64,000 nucleotides of DNA from Lysobacter sp. M2-1 (GTDB taxonomy: Bacteria > Pseudomonadota > Gammaproteobacteria > Xanthomonadales > Xanthomonadaceae). The position numbers and the translations under genes are program-made. Below the pieces are notes generated by a model. It saw nothing but the letters and a program-made list of their open reading frames with translations. It did not search any database and was not told where the DNA came from. The stretch is taken from NCBI RefSeq assembly GCF_022662495.1, contig NZ_JAKPBU010000001.1, positions 124,001 to 188,000 of the forward strand, in the 5' to 3' direction. Shown here in pieces: positions 53,433 through 64,000 of the stretch. Position 1 is the first letter of the stretch, and every line of letters starts with the position of its first letter.

Positions 53433-55409
53433 TCAGAGCCGCTGGGCGACCCGCAGCACCTTCGGCGTGACGAAGATCAGCAGCTCAGCCTTGTCCTTGG
53501 AGCGACCGCGCTTCTTGAACAGATTCCCGAGGATTGGGATATCTCCGAGGAACGGCACCTTCGATAGATCGGACTGGCTCTTGAATTCGTACACGCCGCC
53601 GACCACGACGGTCTGCCCGTCCTCGACCAGGATCGCAGTATTGACTTCGCGCTTGGCGATGGACGGGACTTCACCGAACCCGGTGTCGACGAAGCCGGCG
53701 ACTTCATCTTTCTTGACGTTCATGTTCAGGAAGACGCGGCCGTCGTTGGTGATCGTGGGCGTCACCCGGAGCTCCAGCAGGGCTTCCTTGAACTGAACCT
53801 GCGGGACTTGGCTTGCGCCGGTGCCGCTGCCCGTGATGGTCAGGTAACCGACTTCCTCACCCTGGCGGATCACGGCTTCCTTCTGGTTGCTGGTCACGAT
53901 GCGCGGATTGGAAATTACTTCGCCGCGGCCTTCGGTCTGCAGTGCGGAAAGCTCGATGTCCAGCATGTAACCCGCATTAAGGATCGAGAGCGCCAGCGAG
54001 CCGGCGTTGGAGAGCGAGGACGGGAGGTTGACGTTGAGGCCCCGCACGGGCCGCTGGGATTTGCGGATCGGAGGTTGACCGCGCGTGGCCTCCGGTTCGT
54101 TCAGCCAGGCACGGAGTGCCTCCGCATACGCGACATCCAGTGCGTCCTGCCCGGCGAGCATCTGCGAGTTGCTGGCGAGATTGCCGCTGAAAAGAACATC
54201 ATCCTTGCGCCCGCTCAATCCGAACTTAGCCCCCAGCTCGCGCGCGAACGACTCGTTGGCGATCACGATCCGCGCCTCGATCACCACCTGATCCACCGGC
54301 TTGTCCAGCACGGCGACGATGTTCTTGATGTCCTGGACCCGCTTGGGGATGTCGATGACCAGCAGGGTGTTGGTGCGGCGATCGAAGCTGAGGCTGCCAC
54401 GCGGCGACAGGAAGCCGCGCTGGTTAAGGCCGCCCTGGCCGCCTGCGACGCCCCCTCCACCGCCGCCGCCCGTGCTGTTCTTGCTTTCGTCAGTCAGCAG
54501 CTTGGCAATGTCCTCGGCGCTGGAGTAGCTCAGCGGGATGTATTCGGTGATCAGCTCGGCGCCGTTGTCCAGATTGATGCGCGCCATCTGGATGTCTTGT
54601 TCGTACTTGGCGATCTCGGCCTGCGGAGCTACCCAGACCACGTTGCCGCTGCGGCGCTTGTCCAGGCCCTTGGCCTGCAGCACGATGTCCAGCGCCTGGT
54701 CCCACGGCACGTCCAGCAAGCGCAGGGTCACATTGCCCTGCACCGTGTCGGCGGCGACGATGTTGAGGTTGGCTTCGTCGGCGATGATCTGCAGCACCGA
54801 GCGCACGGACACGTCCTGGAAGTTGAAGGTCAGACGCTTGCCGGTATAGACCTGCGGCACCACGCCGACCTGTCCTGTCGCGGCCACGCCGGCCGCGGCC
54901 GAGCCCACGGCGCGCGCAGGCACGTTCGCGGCGCGCGGCACGATCTCGACGACGTAATCGCGCCCGGTCTGATAGGCCATCGATTCGAACGGGCCGGTCG
55001 TGCTCAACACGATCTGGGTGCCGCTGCCGCTGCGGTTGGCGTCGATGCGCTGCACCGGCGTGGCGAAGTCGGTGACGTTGAGCGGTTTCTGCAGGTTCGC
55101 CGGCAGCTGTGCGTTGCCGACATCGATCATCACCTGCGAACCCTGGGTGCGCATGTCCGGCATCGCGCCATCGCCGCTGAAGCGCAGGATCAGGCGCCCC
55201 GCGCCCCCATCGCCGCGCTTGAAGTCGATCCCGGACACGGCCACCGCGCCCGGCGACTGCTTGGCCGGGTCGAGCCCGGCAGCGGGTGCGACCTGGCCCA
55301 TGGTGGCCACGACAGGCGCCGGCGTCGCGTGCAGCGCGCTGCTGGCGGCAATCAGGCCCAAGGCCACGCCAGTCAGGCTCGCACGCAGGTTGGTCTTCAC
55401 GGTCATCAT
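53433..55409 (-). CDS. pilQ: Type IV pilus secretin PilQ
   Basis: A 658-residue outer-membrane secretin forming the pilus exit pore. Order: signal peptide, AMIN domain ('ILRFSGDGAMPDMRTQGSQVMIDVGNAQLP', about 75-160), N0/secretin-TonB domain ('KRLTFNFQDVSVRSVLQIIADEANLNIVAADTVQGNVTLRLLDVPWDQALDIVL'), N1 domain with a Gly-rich insert, and the secretin core ending 'VPFLGDIPILGNLFKKRGRSKDKAELLIFVTPKVL'. One AMIN domain is visible. AGGGGACAGG precedes the start, 13 nt after pilP. Last gene of pilMNOPQ. Confidence 0.96.
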   Translation of the reverse strand: MMTVKTNLRASLTGVALGLIAASSALHATPAPVVATMGQVAPAAGLDPAKQSPGAVAVSGIDFKRGDGGAGRLILRFSGDGAMPDMRTQGSQVMIDVGNAQLPANLQKPLNVTDFATPVQRIDANRSGSGTQIVLSTTGPFESMAYQTGRDYVVEIVPRAANVPARAVGSAAAGVAATGQVGVVPQVYTGKRLTFNFQDVSVRSVLQIIADEANLNIVAADTVQGNVTLRLLDVPWDQALDIVLQAKGLDKRRSGNVVWVAPQAEIAKYEQDIQMARINLDNGAELITEYIPLSYSSAEDIAKLLTDESKNSTGGGGGGGVAGGQGGLNQRGFLSPRGSLSFDRRTNTLLVIDIPKRVQDIKNIVAVLDKPVDQVVIEARIVIANESFARELGAKFGLSGRKDDVLFSGNLASNSQMLAGQDALDVAYAEALRAWLNEPEATRGQPPIRKSQRPVRGLNVNLPSSLSNAGSLALSILNAGYMLDIELSALQTEGRGEVISNPRIVTSNQKEAVIRQGEEVGYLTITGSGTGASQVPQVQFKEALLELRVTPTITNDGRVFLNMNVKKDEVAGFVDTGFGEVPSIAKREVNTAILVEDGQTVVVGGVYEFKSQSDLSKVPFLGDIPILGNLFKKRGRSKDKAELLIFVTPKVLRVAQRL

Positions 55410-55422
55410 GCCTGTCCCCTAA

Positions 55423-55971
55423 TCATTGGTCTTCGAGCGCAATCGACGCCGGCCGTTCCAGCCAGCCGCCCGCCCCATCGGTTACCAGCTCGACCAGGTC
55501 GACCCGATCCTCGCTCACGCTGGTCACGCGTCCGTCGTTCTGACCCAGATAGCTACCGGGCCGCACCTTGTACGTCATCTTGTCCGGCGCCTTGATCAGC
55601 GCCGTGAGTCCCCGGCCGCTGCCGATGGTACCCACCATGTCCAGACTGTCGAGCGGGAAGTTTTCGAGCTCCTGCTTGGGCCGGTTGGCATCGGGACGCG
55701 GGCCGCTGCCGCCCACATCGCGGAAAGCACGACTGAAGGGATCGCGCAGCCCTTGCGCGGCGTATTCGAAGGATTCGAACTGCTGCATCACCGGCAAGGG
55801 ATCGAGCGGTGGCGGCGGACGCTTGTCCACTTCCGCCACCCAGGCCTCGAGGTTGCTCTCCTTGTCGGCCACGTCCGAAGAACTGGTCACGCTACGGCCA
55901 CATCCGGCCACCGCAACCAGCCCGACGAGCGCGAGGGCGAGACGCAGCGCAGACGACATCGACATGCTCAT
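55423..55971 (-). CDS. pilP: Type IV pilus inner-membrane lipoprotein PilP
   Basis: A 182-residue lipoprotein ('LALALVGLVAVAGC|GRSVTSS'). 'FSRAFRDVGGSGPRPDANRPKQELENFPLDSLDMVGTIG' and 'YKVRPGSYLGQNDGRVTSVSEDRVDLVELVTDGAGGWLERPASIALED' are the usual PilP features. It binds PilN/PilO and links to the secretin PilQ. The start MSMSMSS at 55971 overlaps pilO's stop (ATGA). Confidence 0.93.
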   Translation of the reverse strand: MSMSMSSALRLALALVGLVAVAGCGRSVTSSSDVADKESNLEAWVAEVDKRPPPPLDPLPVMQQFESFEYAAQGLRDPFSRAFRDVGGSGPRPDANRPKQELENFPLDSLDMVGTIGSGRGLTALIKAPDKMTYKVRPGSYLGQNDGRVTSVSEDRVDLVELVTDGAGGWLERPASIALEDQ

Positions 55972-56636
55972 TGCGCCCCCTGTGCCGGCGTCGCCGGTTG
56001 CGCCGCAGCCTGCTGGGCCGCTTCTTCCTCGTCCAGATATCGATAGGTCTTGACCGTACCGGCCAGCTCCAGCGCCTGGCTGTTGGCGGTGATTGTCGCG
56101 TTGGGCGCACGCGGCCGCAGCGCGATGTCGTGCATGGTCAGGATCACCACCCGAGGCAGCGAAGCCACACCGCTGACGAACGCGCCGAACTGGTGGTAGG
56201 TACCCACCATCCGCAGCGCGATCGGCTTCTCGGCGTAGAACTCCTTCGGTGTCTCGGTGCCCGGCTGGAACAGCTCGTTGGCCAGGCCCGTCGCCAGCGC
56301 CGTCTGCGAGATGTCCACGATCAGATCGGGCATCTCGGTCTTGCTCGGCAGCTGCCGCAGCATCTGCTGGAGCTGCTGCTCCATCTGCGCAAGCTGCTGC
56401 TTGAGCGGCTCGAGGTTGGATGCGCGACCGCGCTTGGTTTCGTACTCGCCGCGCAGTTCGGTCTCCGTGCGCACCAGAGCTTCGAGTTCGGCGCGCTTGT
56501 CGCGCACGAACAGCCACCAGGTCAGGCCGATGATCAGCACGCCCAGCAGCACGCAGAAACCGATCTTCCACTCCCGCGGCCAGGCCCCGGTGTTGTTGAA
56601 GTCCAGTTCCTTCAGCGACATCTTGCGCTGACTCAT
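55968..56636 (-). CDS. pilO: Type IV pilus alignment protein PilO
   Basis: A 222-residue bitopic protein: cytoplasmic N-terminus, one helix ('WKIGFCVLLGVLIIGLTWWLFV', about 23-44), a coiled coil rich in Gln/Leu/Glu ('LKQQLAQMEQQLQQMLRQLPSKTEMPDLIVDISQTALATGL') and a ferredoxin-like periplasmic domain. It pairs with PilN. Overlaps pilN and pilP by ATGA at both ends. Confidence 0.95.
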   Translation of the reverse strand: MSQRKMSLKELDFNNTGAWPREWKIGFCVLLGVLIIGLTWWLFVRDKRAELEALVRTETELRGEYETKRGRASNLEPLKQQLAQMEQQLQQMLRQLPSKTEMPDLIVDISQTALATGLANELFQPGTETPKEFYAEKPIALRMVGTYHQFGAFVSGVASLPRVVILTMHDIALRPRAPNATITANSQALELAGTVKTYRYLDEEEAAQQAAAQPATPAQGAQ

Positions 56637-57279
56637 GACGCGGCTCCTGCTGTGGCCGGTGCCGGCGTGGTGGCATCCGGCACCGCCGGCGCCTGCTCGT
56701 CATCGGGCACACCGTCGCCGTCAGCGTCCTTGGGCGCATTGGGATTGGCGAGCGTGACGCTCAGGCTGAAGACGAAGGGCAGGCCCGGATCGCCTTCCTT
56801 GGCCTCGATGATCGACAACTCGGGCTTGGTCATCCAGCCTGCGCCTTCCAGGCTGCGCATATAGGTACTCACCCGCGCGTTGGACTGGCTGCGGCCCTCG
56901 AGCGAGAGCTTGTCGCCCTCCTGCTTGACCGAGGTGAGGACCACGCCGTCGGGAATCGTCCGCACCAGCGAATCGAACAGATGCACCATCTGCGAACGGT
57001 CGGACTGCAGGTCCTCGATGATTTCCTTGCGCTTGAGCAGCTTGGCCTTTTTCTCGTCGAGTGCAGCGATCTCGTCGATCTGCTTCTGTACCTCGGCGAT
57101 CTTCTGCTGCAGGTACTGGTTGCGTTCGTTCTGGCCGCTGATCTGGCGGCTGTAGTAGTTGACGATCAGGAAGGCGACCAGCGCCGCACCCAGGGCCGAA
57201 GCCCCAAGCATGGTGAGGAAGTCCTTCTGCCGCTGTTTGCGCCGCTCGGCGCGCCAGGGAAGCAGATTGATGCGTGCCA

Positions 57280-57280
<1 letters not shown>
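56633..57280 (-). CDS. pilN: Type IV pilus alignment protein PilN
   Basis: A 215-residue bitopic protein. 'MARINLLPWRAERRKQRQKDFLTML' contains the INLLPWR motif that binds PilM. A helix follows (about 28-46), then a coiled coil ('NQYLQQKIAEVQKQIDEIAALDEKKAKLLKRKEIIEDLQSDRSQMVHLFDSL') and a fimbrial-assembly-type domain. The acidic/Ala tail contains 'DADGDGVPDDEQAP', an EF-hand/thrombospondin-type calcium-loop look-alike. Start shares one base with the pilM stop (TGATG). Confidence 0.95.
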
Positions 57281-58518
<1,238 letters not shown>

Positions 58519-58519
58519 C

Positions 58520-58525
58520 TATACT
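58520..58525 (+). promoter_or_regulatory. Candidate -10 box of the PBP1a gene
   Basis: TATACT lies 33 nt before the ATG. The matching -35 region is weak, and no clear ribosome-binding site precedes the start codon. Confidence 0.35.
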
Positions 58526-58558
58526 CGCCGTCCTTCGTTCAAGCCGCCACCGGTCTCG

Positions 58559-61078
58559 ATGTCCCGTTTACGCCGCCTGCTCCGCTGGGTCCTGCTGGGC
58601 TCGCTTGGTGCCGTTCTGGTCGGTGCGCTCGGCCTGGGCGTCCTGTACTGGGTCGTCTCCTCCAAGCTGCCGGACGTATCCAGCCTGCGCAACGTCGAGC
58701 TGCAGGAGCCGCTCTACGTCTATGCGAACGACGGACGGCTGATGGCCATGTTCGGCGAGACCAGGCGCTACCCGGTCGACATCAGCAAGGTTCCCGAACA
58801 GGTCAAGCACGCCTTCATCGCGATCGAGGACGCACGCTTCTACAAGCACCACGGCGTGGACTACAAGGGCGTCGGCCGTGCGATCTGGCTGCTGGCCACG
58901 ACCGACGACAAGCGCGTCCCCGGCGGTTCGACCATCACCCAGCAGGTGGCGCGCCAGTTCTTCCTCAGTTCCGAATACAGCTATACGCGCAAGCTGTCGG
59001 AGATGCTGCTGGCGGTGCGCATGGAACGCGAACTGAGCAAGGACGAGATCCTGGAGCTGTACCTCAACAAGAGCTTCTTCGGCAATCGCGCCTACGGCGT
59101 CGCCGCCGCATCCGAGTTCTATTACGGCAAATCGCTCGACGAGCTGAGCCTGGACGAGATCGCTTCGCTCGCCGCGATCCCGAAGTTCCCTTCCAGCGGC
59201 AATCCGCTCAGCAACCCGGAGCGTGCGCGCGAACGCCGCGACTATGTGCTCACCCGCATGCGCGAGTTGCGCTTCATCGACGCGGCAACCGAACGTGCCG
59301 CGCAGGCTGTGGAGATGCACGCCACCCCGCACGAGCGCCCGGTGGAGGTCTATGCGCCGTACGTGGCCGAAATGGTGCGCCAGGAAATGATCGCGCGGTT
59401 CGGTGGCGACGTCCTGACCAAGGGTTACCACGTCACCACGACGATCGATCCGGTACTGCAGGCAGCGGCCGATGCGGCGGTCCGCAGCGGGTTGGCGACC
59501 TACGACCACCGCCACGGCTGGCGTCCGGTGGAGCAGCACTTCGAGCTGGGAGAAGACGAGGATGCGGCCACGGCCGCCGCACGCCTGCGCGGCATCCCCG
59601 CCCAGGGCGGGCTGTTGCCCGCGATCGTGCTGCGGACTGGCAATGGCACGGCCGATGTAGTGCTTCCCGATGGCAGCGAGCTGCGCCTGGATGCGTCCAG
59701 CACCAGTCCCTGGCCCGGCCGCAACCCTGCCGCCCTGTACAAGCGTGGCGACCTGGCCCGGGTCAAGCGCATCGAGCCTCCCAAGGATGCCGAGGGCAAT
59801 GTCGCACCAGGCGGAGGACCGCGCTGGCGCGTGGACCAGCTGCCTCGCGGACAGGCGACCCTGGTGTCGCTGGACTACGACACCGGCGCGCTCCGCGCCC
59901 TGGTCGGCGGCTTCAGCTTCGCCGGCAACAAGTTCAACCGCGCCACCCAGGCGCGGCGCCAGCCGGGGTCTTCGTTCAAGCCGTTCCTGTATGCCGCGGC
60001 GTTCGAGAAGGGTTTCAACCCGGCCTCGATCGTGCTCGACGCACCTGTGGTGTTCCAGGACCGTCGCGGGCACATGTGGAGGCCGCAGAACGACAGTGGC
60101 AACTTCGCCGGACCGATGCGGATCCGCGAGGCGCTGGTGCAGTCGCGCAACCTGGTGTCGGTGCGCCTGCTCGACGCGATCGGCGTGGAATACGCACGGC
60201 GCTACATCAGCCATTTCGGCCTGGACGAGGCGCTGCTGCCACCGAATCTGTCGATGTCGCTGGGCACCGCTTCGTTGCCACCGATCATGGTCGCCGGCGG
60301 TTATGCGACGTTTCCCAATGGCGGCTATCGGGTAACTCCCTGGTTCATCGACCGGGTCACCGACCGCAACGGCCAGGAAATCTTCAAGGAGAAGCCGGCC
60401 ACTGCGTGCCACACCTGCGGGATCGGCCGCGCCGGCAAGCCGGTGCGGGTGTCCAACGAGGTCGCCGGTTTCGATCTGAGCCCAGCCGGCGCCCCGCGTC
60501 CCGAGGCCGACGAGCGGGCGAAGGACAAGGCAGCGGCCAAGGCCGCCGACGTGAAGAAGCCGACCGCGTTGCCGCCCGGCACCGTGATCGCGCCGCGGGC
60601 CATCGACGCACGCGTGGCCTACCAGCTGGTCTCGATGATGCGCGACGTCGTACAGCGCGGCACTGGTACCGCGGCCAAGGTGCTCGGCCGCGAGGACGTG
60701 GGCGGCAAGACCGGCTCCACCAACGACCACCGCGACGCCTGGTTCTCCGGCTTCGGCGGCCCTTATGTGACCACCGTGTGGGTCGGCCGCGACGACTTCA
60801 AGTCGCTCGGTTACCGTGAGTACGGCGGCAAGGCCGCATTGCCGATCTGGATCGACTATATGCGCGTGGCGCTCAAGGACCAGCCACTCGCGGCAAACGA
60901 CCCGCCCGAGGGAATGGTCAAGGTCACGGTGGGCGCCGGAGGCCAGCTTATCGAGTCCAGCAATGGCGGTGGCATCGTCGAATGGGTGAAGGCCGAGGAC
61001 CTGGAACGCATGGAAACCTATGTCGACTACGGCCCGGAGGATCAGGTTCCGGCGGAGGAGTCCTTCGACATCTTCTAG
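58559..61078 (+). CDS. mrcA: Penicillin-binding protein 1A (bifunctional transglycosylase/transpeptidase)
   Basis: An 839-residue class A PBP. One N-terminal membrane helix (about 10-34), then the GT51 transglycosylase ('[23 protein letters not shown]', '[15 protein letters not shown]', '[16 protein letters not shown]'), an OB-like insert and the transpeptidase. The SxxK nucleophile is S471 in '[18 protein letters not shown]', SxN is '[12 protein letters not shown]' and KTG is '[18 protein letters not shown]'. A Cys pair 'CHTCG' and a Lys/Ala-rich segment interrupt the transpeptidase region. It polymerises and crosslinks peptidoglycan in the periplasm. Divergence from pilM is a widespread gammaproteobacterial arrangement. 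Confidence 0.96.
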   Translation: MSRLRRLLRWVLLGSLGAVLVGALGLGVLYWVVSSKLPDVSSLRNVELQEPLYVYANDGRLMAMFGETRRYPVDISKVPEQVKHAFIAIEDARFYKHHGVDYKGVGRAIWLLATTDDKRVPGGSTITQQVARQFFLSSEYSYTRKLSEMLLAVRMERELSKDEILELYLNKSFFGNRAYGVAAASEFYYGKSLDELSLDEIASLAAIPKFPSSGNPLSNPERARERRDYVLTRMRELRFIDAATERAAQAVEMHATPHERPVEVYAPYVAEMVRQEMIARFGGDVLTKGYHVTTTIDPVLQAAADAAVRSGLATYDHRHGWRPVEQHFELGEDEDAATAAARLRGIPAQGGLLPAIVLRTGNGTADVVLPDGSELRLDASSTSPWPGRNPAALYKRGDLARVKRIEPPKDAEGNVAPGGGPRWRVDQLPRGQATLVSLDYDTGALRALVGGFSFAGNKFNRATQARRQPGSSFKPFLYAAAFEKGFNPASIVLDAPVVFQDRRGHMWRPQNDSGNFAGPMRIREALVQSRNLVSVRLLDAIGVEYARRYISHFGLDEALLPPNLSMSLGTASLPPIMVAGGYATFPNGGYRVTPWFIDRVTDRNGQEIFKEKPATACHTCGIGRAGKPVRVSNEVAGFDLSPAGAPRPEADERAKDKAAAKAADVKKPTALPPGTVIAPRAIDARVAYQLVSMMRDVVQRGTGTAAKVLGREDVGGKTGSTNDHRDAWFSGFGGPYVTTVWVGRDDFKSLGYREYGGKAALPIWIDYMRVALKDQPLAANDPPEGMVKVTVGAGGQLIESSNGGGIVEWVKAEDLERMETYVDYGPEDQVPAEESFDIF

Positions 61079-61223
61079 TGCTTGGCGGGCAACCTGCGTC
61101 GGGTGCAGCGCGCCGGACACGCAGACCGCCGACCGTGCCAGGCCTGCCCATCCGTCGGCATCGTCACGAGCGTTGTTCCGGCGCATCGGTTAGAGTCGGG
61201 GCGGGTCCGAACGGAGACGCGTC

Positions 61224-61892
61224 ATGCCTCACGCTCGCCAGCACGCGCACCAGCACGCCCTGACCCGCACCCGCGAACGCCGGCATCGCCTGGCCCACGA
61301 AGCGGCCCGGCTGATGGCCGAAGGCGGCATCCGCGACTACCACCAGGCCAAACTCAAGGCCGCCGCGCGGCTCGGCATCCACGACGATGCGTCGCTGCCG
61401 CGCAACCGCGAGATCGAGGATGCGCTGCGCGAGTATCAACGGCTGTTCCAGGGAGACATTCAGGCCGAGGGCCTGCGTCAGCGTCGCGAAGCGGCGTTGC
61501 GGGCGCTCGAATTCCTGGACAGCTTCGACCCGCGCCTGGTCGGACCTGTCCTCGATGGCACCGCCGATGCCAATTCCGCAGTGTCGCTGCATCTGTACAC
61601 CGACGACGCCAAGGCCGTGCCCCGATTCCTCGAAGACCACGGCATTCCTGCAGAGGCGCGCACCCGTCGCCTCCGGCTGGACCGCACACGCAGCGTGGAC
61701 GCGGACGTATGGTTGTTCGGTGCCGAAGATCTGACCTTCGACCTGACCGTGTTGCCCGCCGACGCCCTACGCCAGGCGCCATTGTCGAATGTCGATGAGC
61801 GGCCGATGCGGCGGGCGTCGGCACATCAGCTACGCGACCTTCTGCTGCTCAGCGATACCTGCGGCACCACACCGGGCGCGCGTGATCGCTAG
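61224..61892 (+). CDS. Conserved hypothetical protein, nucleotidyltransferase-like
   Basis: A 222-residue soluble protein with a His/Arg-rich start. The middle 'REAALRALEFLDSFDPRLVGPVLDGTADANSAVSLHLYTDDAKAVPRFLEDHGIPAEA' and 'DADVWLFGAEDLTFDLTVLPADALRQAP' resemble small nucleotidyltransferase-fold proteins that have G-S/N-S plus acidic residues, but the catalytic pair is not certain. GGAG lies 8 nt before the ATG. No neighbour suggests a function. Confidence 0.65.
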   Translation: MPHARQHAHQHALTRTRERRHRLAHEAARLMAEGGIRDYHQAKLKAAARLGIHDDASLPRNREIEDALREYQRLFQGDIQAEGLRQRREAALRALEFLDSFDPRLVGPVLDGTADANSAVSLHLYTDDAKAVPRFLEDHGIPAEARTRRLRLDRTRSVDADVWLFGAEDLTFDLTVLPADALRQAPLSNVDERPMRRASAHQLRDLLLLSDTCGTTPGARDR

Positions 61893-61933
61893 CGATCCAC
61901 CCCTGGGTGGCTCCTGAACCCGGACCTCCGGCG

Positions 61934-62395
61934 CTATTCCGCAAAGATCAAGGCATCGTCTCCCTTGCCCTCCACGCGGACCCGACTGCCGATTTTGAGC
62001 CCCTCGATCTGTTGGCTGAACTGCGTCACGGTGAGCGTCTTCCCGGTGTCGAGCTTCACCTTGACCATGAATCGCGTGGTCGCGCCCGGACCCACTGCCT
62101 TCGCAGCAAGTTCACTTCCGATAGCCTCACCTCCCGACATCGTCGATCCGCCTGCGACGCTGACGACCTTGTTATCCGAACCCACCATTCGGGACCCGAC
62201 AAGCCCACCCAGAACGCTTCCGAGCTTTCCTCCGATCATCCTTCCCTTCTTGGTCTTGCCAGATTCATCGTCGCCTCGATTCTCGATCGGCTGCAGATCG
62301 ACAATCGTTCCTGCTCGACCGCTAGCTGCATCGGCCTGACCATTGATCATCAGCATCGCGGCCAGGGTGAACGCGAAAATCCAATACGTCTTCAT
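61934..62395 (-). CDS. Exported glycine-zipper (SlyB-like) small protein
   Basis: A 153-residue protein with a signal peptide ('MKTYWIFAFTLAAMLMINGQADA'). A Gly-rich hydrophobic segment 'GGKLGSVLGGLVGSRMVG' follows, as in SlyB/Pcp-type glycine-zipper proteins, then a beta-rich C-terminus ('TRFMVKVKLDTGKTLTVTQFSQQIEGLKIGSRVRVEG'). There is no lipobox Cys, so it is probably periplasmic or outer-membrane associated. Visibly less GC-rich than most of the window. Convergent with the gene ending at 61892. Confidence 0.7.
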   Translation of the reverse strand: MKTYWIFAFTLAAMLMINGQADAASGRAGTIVDLQPIENRGDDESGKTKKGRMIGGKLGSVLGGLVGSRMVGSDNKVVSVAGGSTMSGGEAIGSELAAKAVGPGATTRFMVKVKLDTGKTLTVTQFSQQIEGLKIGSRVRVEGKGDDALIFAE

Positions 62396-62457
62396 GGTGG
62401 AACCTTGGAACCTCCCTGTTCTTTGGATATGGATCGAGATTGAGCTGCGGTGGGAGT

Positions 62458-62901
62458 CTAGTCTTTGGGTTTCTGGATATCCCAGGTGCAGCGATTACCG
62501 GTGTATTCCCACCTTCTGATGACTCCATCGGAGTCCGCGAAGAACGTGACATCGCAGCGATGGGTAGCAGCGTGATGCACATCCTCGGTATAGACCGTCT
62601 GCCCCAGCAACAAGCCGCCACCGGCCGTGGCGCCGATCGGCCTGGTATCGACGGCCGTGACCACTTCTTCGGTCCATGCTGGATTCCAGGTACTCCACGT
62701 GTAGGCGGTTTCGCCCGATTCATCGTTTTCGGTGATCTGCACGCGATCGCCATCCACACGAAGCTGGAGCAAAAGCTCGCCGGCGTCCCGCCCCAACCAT
62801 GCATCGGCTCGCGCATTGGCACGCCGACTGCCCTGTGCGGTTGCGTGACCCGCGCAGAAAAGCAGCATCGCTGCATACATGACTATCCGCATCACTTTCA
62901 T
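62458..62901 (-). CDS. Exported hypothetical protein
   Basis: A 147-residue protein with a signal peptide ('MRIVMYAAMLLFCAGHATA'). Short alternating strands suggest a small beta fold ('ADAWLGRDAGELLLQLRVDGDRVQITENDESGETAYTWSTW'), and two Cys (in 'HRCDVTF' and 'GNRCTWDI') could form a disulfide. AGGAAGA lies upstream of 62901. Same orientation as the glycine-zipper gene 62 nt downstream, similar low GC, probably one unit. Function unknown. Confidence 0.65.
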   Translation of the reverse strand: MKVMRIVMYAAMLLFCAGHATAQGSRRANARADAWLGRDAGELLLQLRVDGDRVQITENDESGETAYTWSTWNPAWTEEVVTAVDTRPIGATAGGGLLLGQTVYTEDVHHAATHRCDVTFFADSDGVIRRWEYTGNRCTWDIQKPKD

Positions 62902-63089
62902 GGTTCTTCCTAAACCGGCCCGTCTGTGCGTACGGGCTACGACGATTTCCTTGTCGAGGTGTCTCGTGAGCGTCTTGACTCTTGTTTGGAAGCGCACACG
63001 ACTCGCTGTGTAGCACAGCTATCCGGGCCGGGCAATCACATAGGTCCGGCGGCGGAGCCCCATGGCTCCCCTGGTTTTGTCCGTCGGGC

Positions 63090-64000
63090 TCAGCGCGCTT
63101 CGATCGGAGCGTAGTCGCGCTCGGCCGCGCCGGTGTAGATCTGCCGCGGCCGGCCGATCTTGTTCTCCGGGTCGTCCTGCTGCTCGAGCCAGTGCGCCAC
63201 CCAGCCGGCCGTGCGGGCGATGGCGAACATGACCGTGAACATCTCGGTCGGGATCTTCAGCGCCTTGTAGATGATGCCGCTGTAGAAGTCGACGTTCGGA
63301 TACAGCTTGCGCTGCACGAAGTAGTCGTCCTTGAGCGCAGCCTCCTCAAGCTTCATCGCGACCTCGAGCATCGGATCGTCGATGCCCAGCTCATCGAGCA
63401 CCTGGTGGGTCATCTCGCGGATGATCTTGGCGCGCGGATCGAAGTTCTTGTACACGCGGTGACCGAAGCCCATCAGGCGGAAGCCGGACTCCCTGTCCTT
63501 GGCCCTGTCGATCGCCGACTGCACCTGTTCCGGCCGGCCAATCTCGCCCAGCATCTTCAGCACAGCCTCGTTGGCGCCGCCGTGCGCGGGGCCCCACAGC
63601 GCGGCCACACCGGCGGCGACGCAGGCGTATGGATTGGCTCCGGTGGATCCGACCAGGCGCACGGTCGAGGTCGAGGCATTCTGCTCGTGGTCGGCATGCA
63701 GGATGAACAGCAGGTCGAGCGCCTTGGCGGCTACCGGCGGCAGCTGCAGCGGCTCGCTCGGCACCTCGAACATCATGTGCAGGAAGCGCTCGACGTATTC
63801 GACGTTGTTGCGCGGATAGCGGGTCGGCCAGCCGATCGAGTAGCGATAGCAGGCGGCGGCGATCGTCGGCACCTTGGCGATCAGGCGGATCGCAGCGAGG
63901 TGGCGCTGTTCGCGATCCTCGTAATCCAGGTCGTTGTGATAGAAGCTGGCCATCGAGCCGATCATGCCGACCAGCATCGCCATCGGGTGCGCGTCGTGGC
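63090..64000 (-). CDS. gltA: Citrate synthase, C-terminal part (5' end outside the window)
   Basis: About 303 residues of a type II citrate synthase; the reading frame continues past 64000 ('[16 protein letters not shown]' straddles the first visible codons). Active-site elements present: the first His region '[31 protein letters not shown]', the second His in '[15 protein letters not shown]', the late Arg/Asp region '[17 protein letters not shown]', and the ending '[20 protein letters not shown]' near-identical in style to other proteobacterial GltA. It forms citrate from oxaloacetate and acetyl-CoA. The first 120 or so residues are missing from the window. Confidence 0.96.
   Translation of the reverse strand, partial: HDAHPMAMLVGMIGSMASFYHNDLDYEDREQRHLAAIRLIAKVPTIAAACYRYSIGWPTRYPRNNVEYVERFLHMMFEVPSEPLQLPPVAAKALDLLFILHADHEQNASTSTVRLVGSTGANPYACVAAGVAALWGPAHGGANEAVLKMLGEIGRPEQVQSAIDRAKDRESGFRLMGFGHRVYKNFDPRAKIIREMTHQVLDELGIDDPMLEVAMKLEEAALKDDYFVQRKLYPNVDFYSGIIYKALKIPTEMFTVMFAIARTAGWVAHWLEQQDDPENKIGRPRQIYTGAAERDYAPIEAR

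Noticed and set aside
58568-61186. An 872-codon minus-strand frame opposite the PBP1a gene
   Set aside because: Antisense shadow with biased composition; the plus strand has all PBP1a catalytic motifs.

Overview
The window is a contiguous piece of a high-GC gammaproteobacterial chromosome. Gene content points to the Xanthomonadaceae/Lysobacteraceae (Xanthomonas, Lysobacter, Luteimonas and relatives): an animal-like class I aldolase, a phosphoglycerate kinase with the N-terminus [11 protein letters not shown], a GTG-started pilM, the pilMNOPQ/PBP1a divergon, a long MoxR/Bat operon, and short inverted REP-like elements of the TGTGGGAGCG type. The species cannot be named from the sequence. No tRNA, rRNA, CRISPR array, insertion sequence or prophage was seen.

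Layout. 0-5.3 kb: an SLC13-type permease, a Rieske ferredoxin, a small membrane protein, a FAH-family enzyme, mscL and a secreted M28 peptidase. 5.3-12 kb (minus): a polytopic membrane protein of unknown function, then an RND efflux operon (adaptor, pump, GNAT enzyme). 12-14.2 kb: cysK, a membrane-tethered protein with two L7/L12-like segments, and a macro-domain hydrolase. 14.2-14.5 kb: REP-like repeats. 14.5-22.3 kb: the most interesting part, a TonB-dependent receptor resembling the PQQ importer PqqU (YncD), facing a four-gene operon. That operon encodes a PQQ-dependent alcohol dehydrogenase with the lanthanide-type Asp, a quinoprotein-associated binding protein fused to ankyrin repeats, a cytochrome c and a YVTN beta-propeller. 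22.6-33.7 kb: glycolysis genes fba, pyk, pgk and gap, interrupted by a transglutaminase/Sel1 exported pair and a GT39-type membrane glycosyltransferase. 33.8-37.1 kb: OmpW, an S1/P1 nuclease, a persulfide-dioxygenase-like MBL protein and a TauE/SafE exporter. 37-46.3 kb: an acetyl-CoA hydrolase/transferase, a LysR regulator divergent from an internally duplicated Tat-exported protein, a beta-propeller protein, transketolase and a dicarboxylate symporter. 46.4-53.3 kb (minus): the MoxR-DUF58-DUF4381-BatA-BatB/C-BatD operon. 53.4-58.3 kb (minus): pilMNOPQ, divergent from the PBP1a gene. 61-64 kb: small conserved and exported proteins and the 3' part of gltA, which runs off the window.

How the genes work together. 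The 14.5-22.3 kb block reads as a periplasmic alcohol-oxidation module. PQQ would be taken up from outside, loaded onto a lanthanide-type dehydrogenase, and electrons passed to a cytochrome c. All four operon products carry a lipobox-like cysteine near the N-terminus, so the system may be membrane-anchored rather than soluble. No pqqABCDE genes lie in the window. The fba/pyk/pgk/gap/tkt/gltA set covers much of lower glycolysis, the pentose-phosphate link and TCA entry. The Bat and Pil operons are built with 1-4 nt stop/start overlaps, indicating tight translational coupling.
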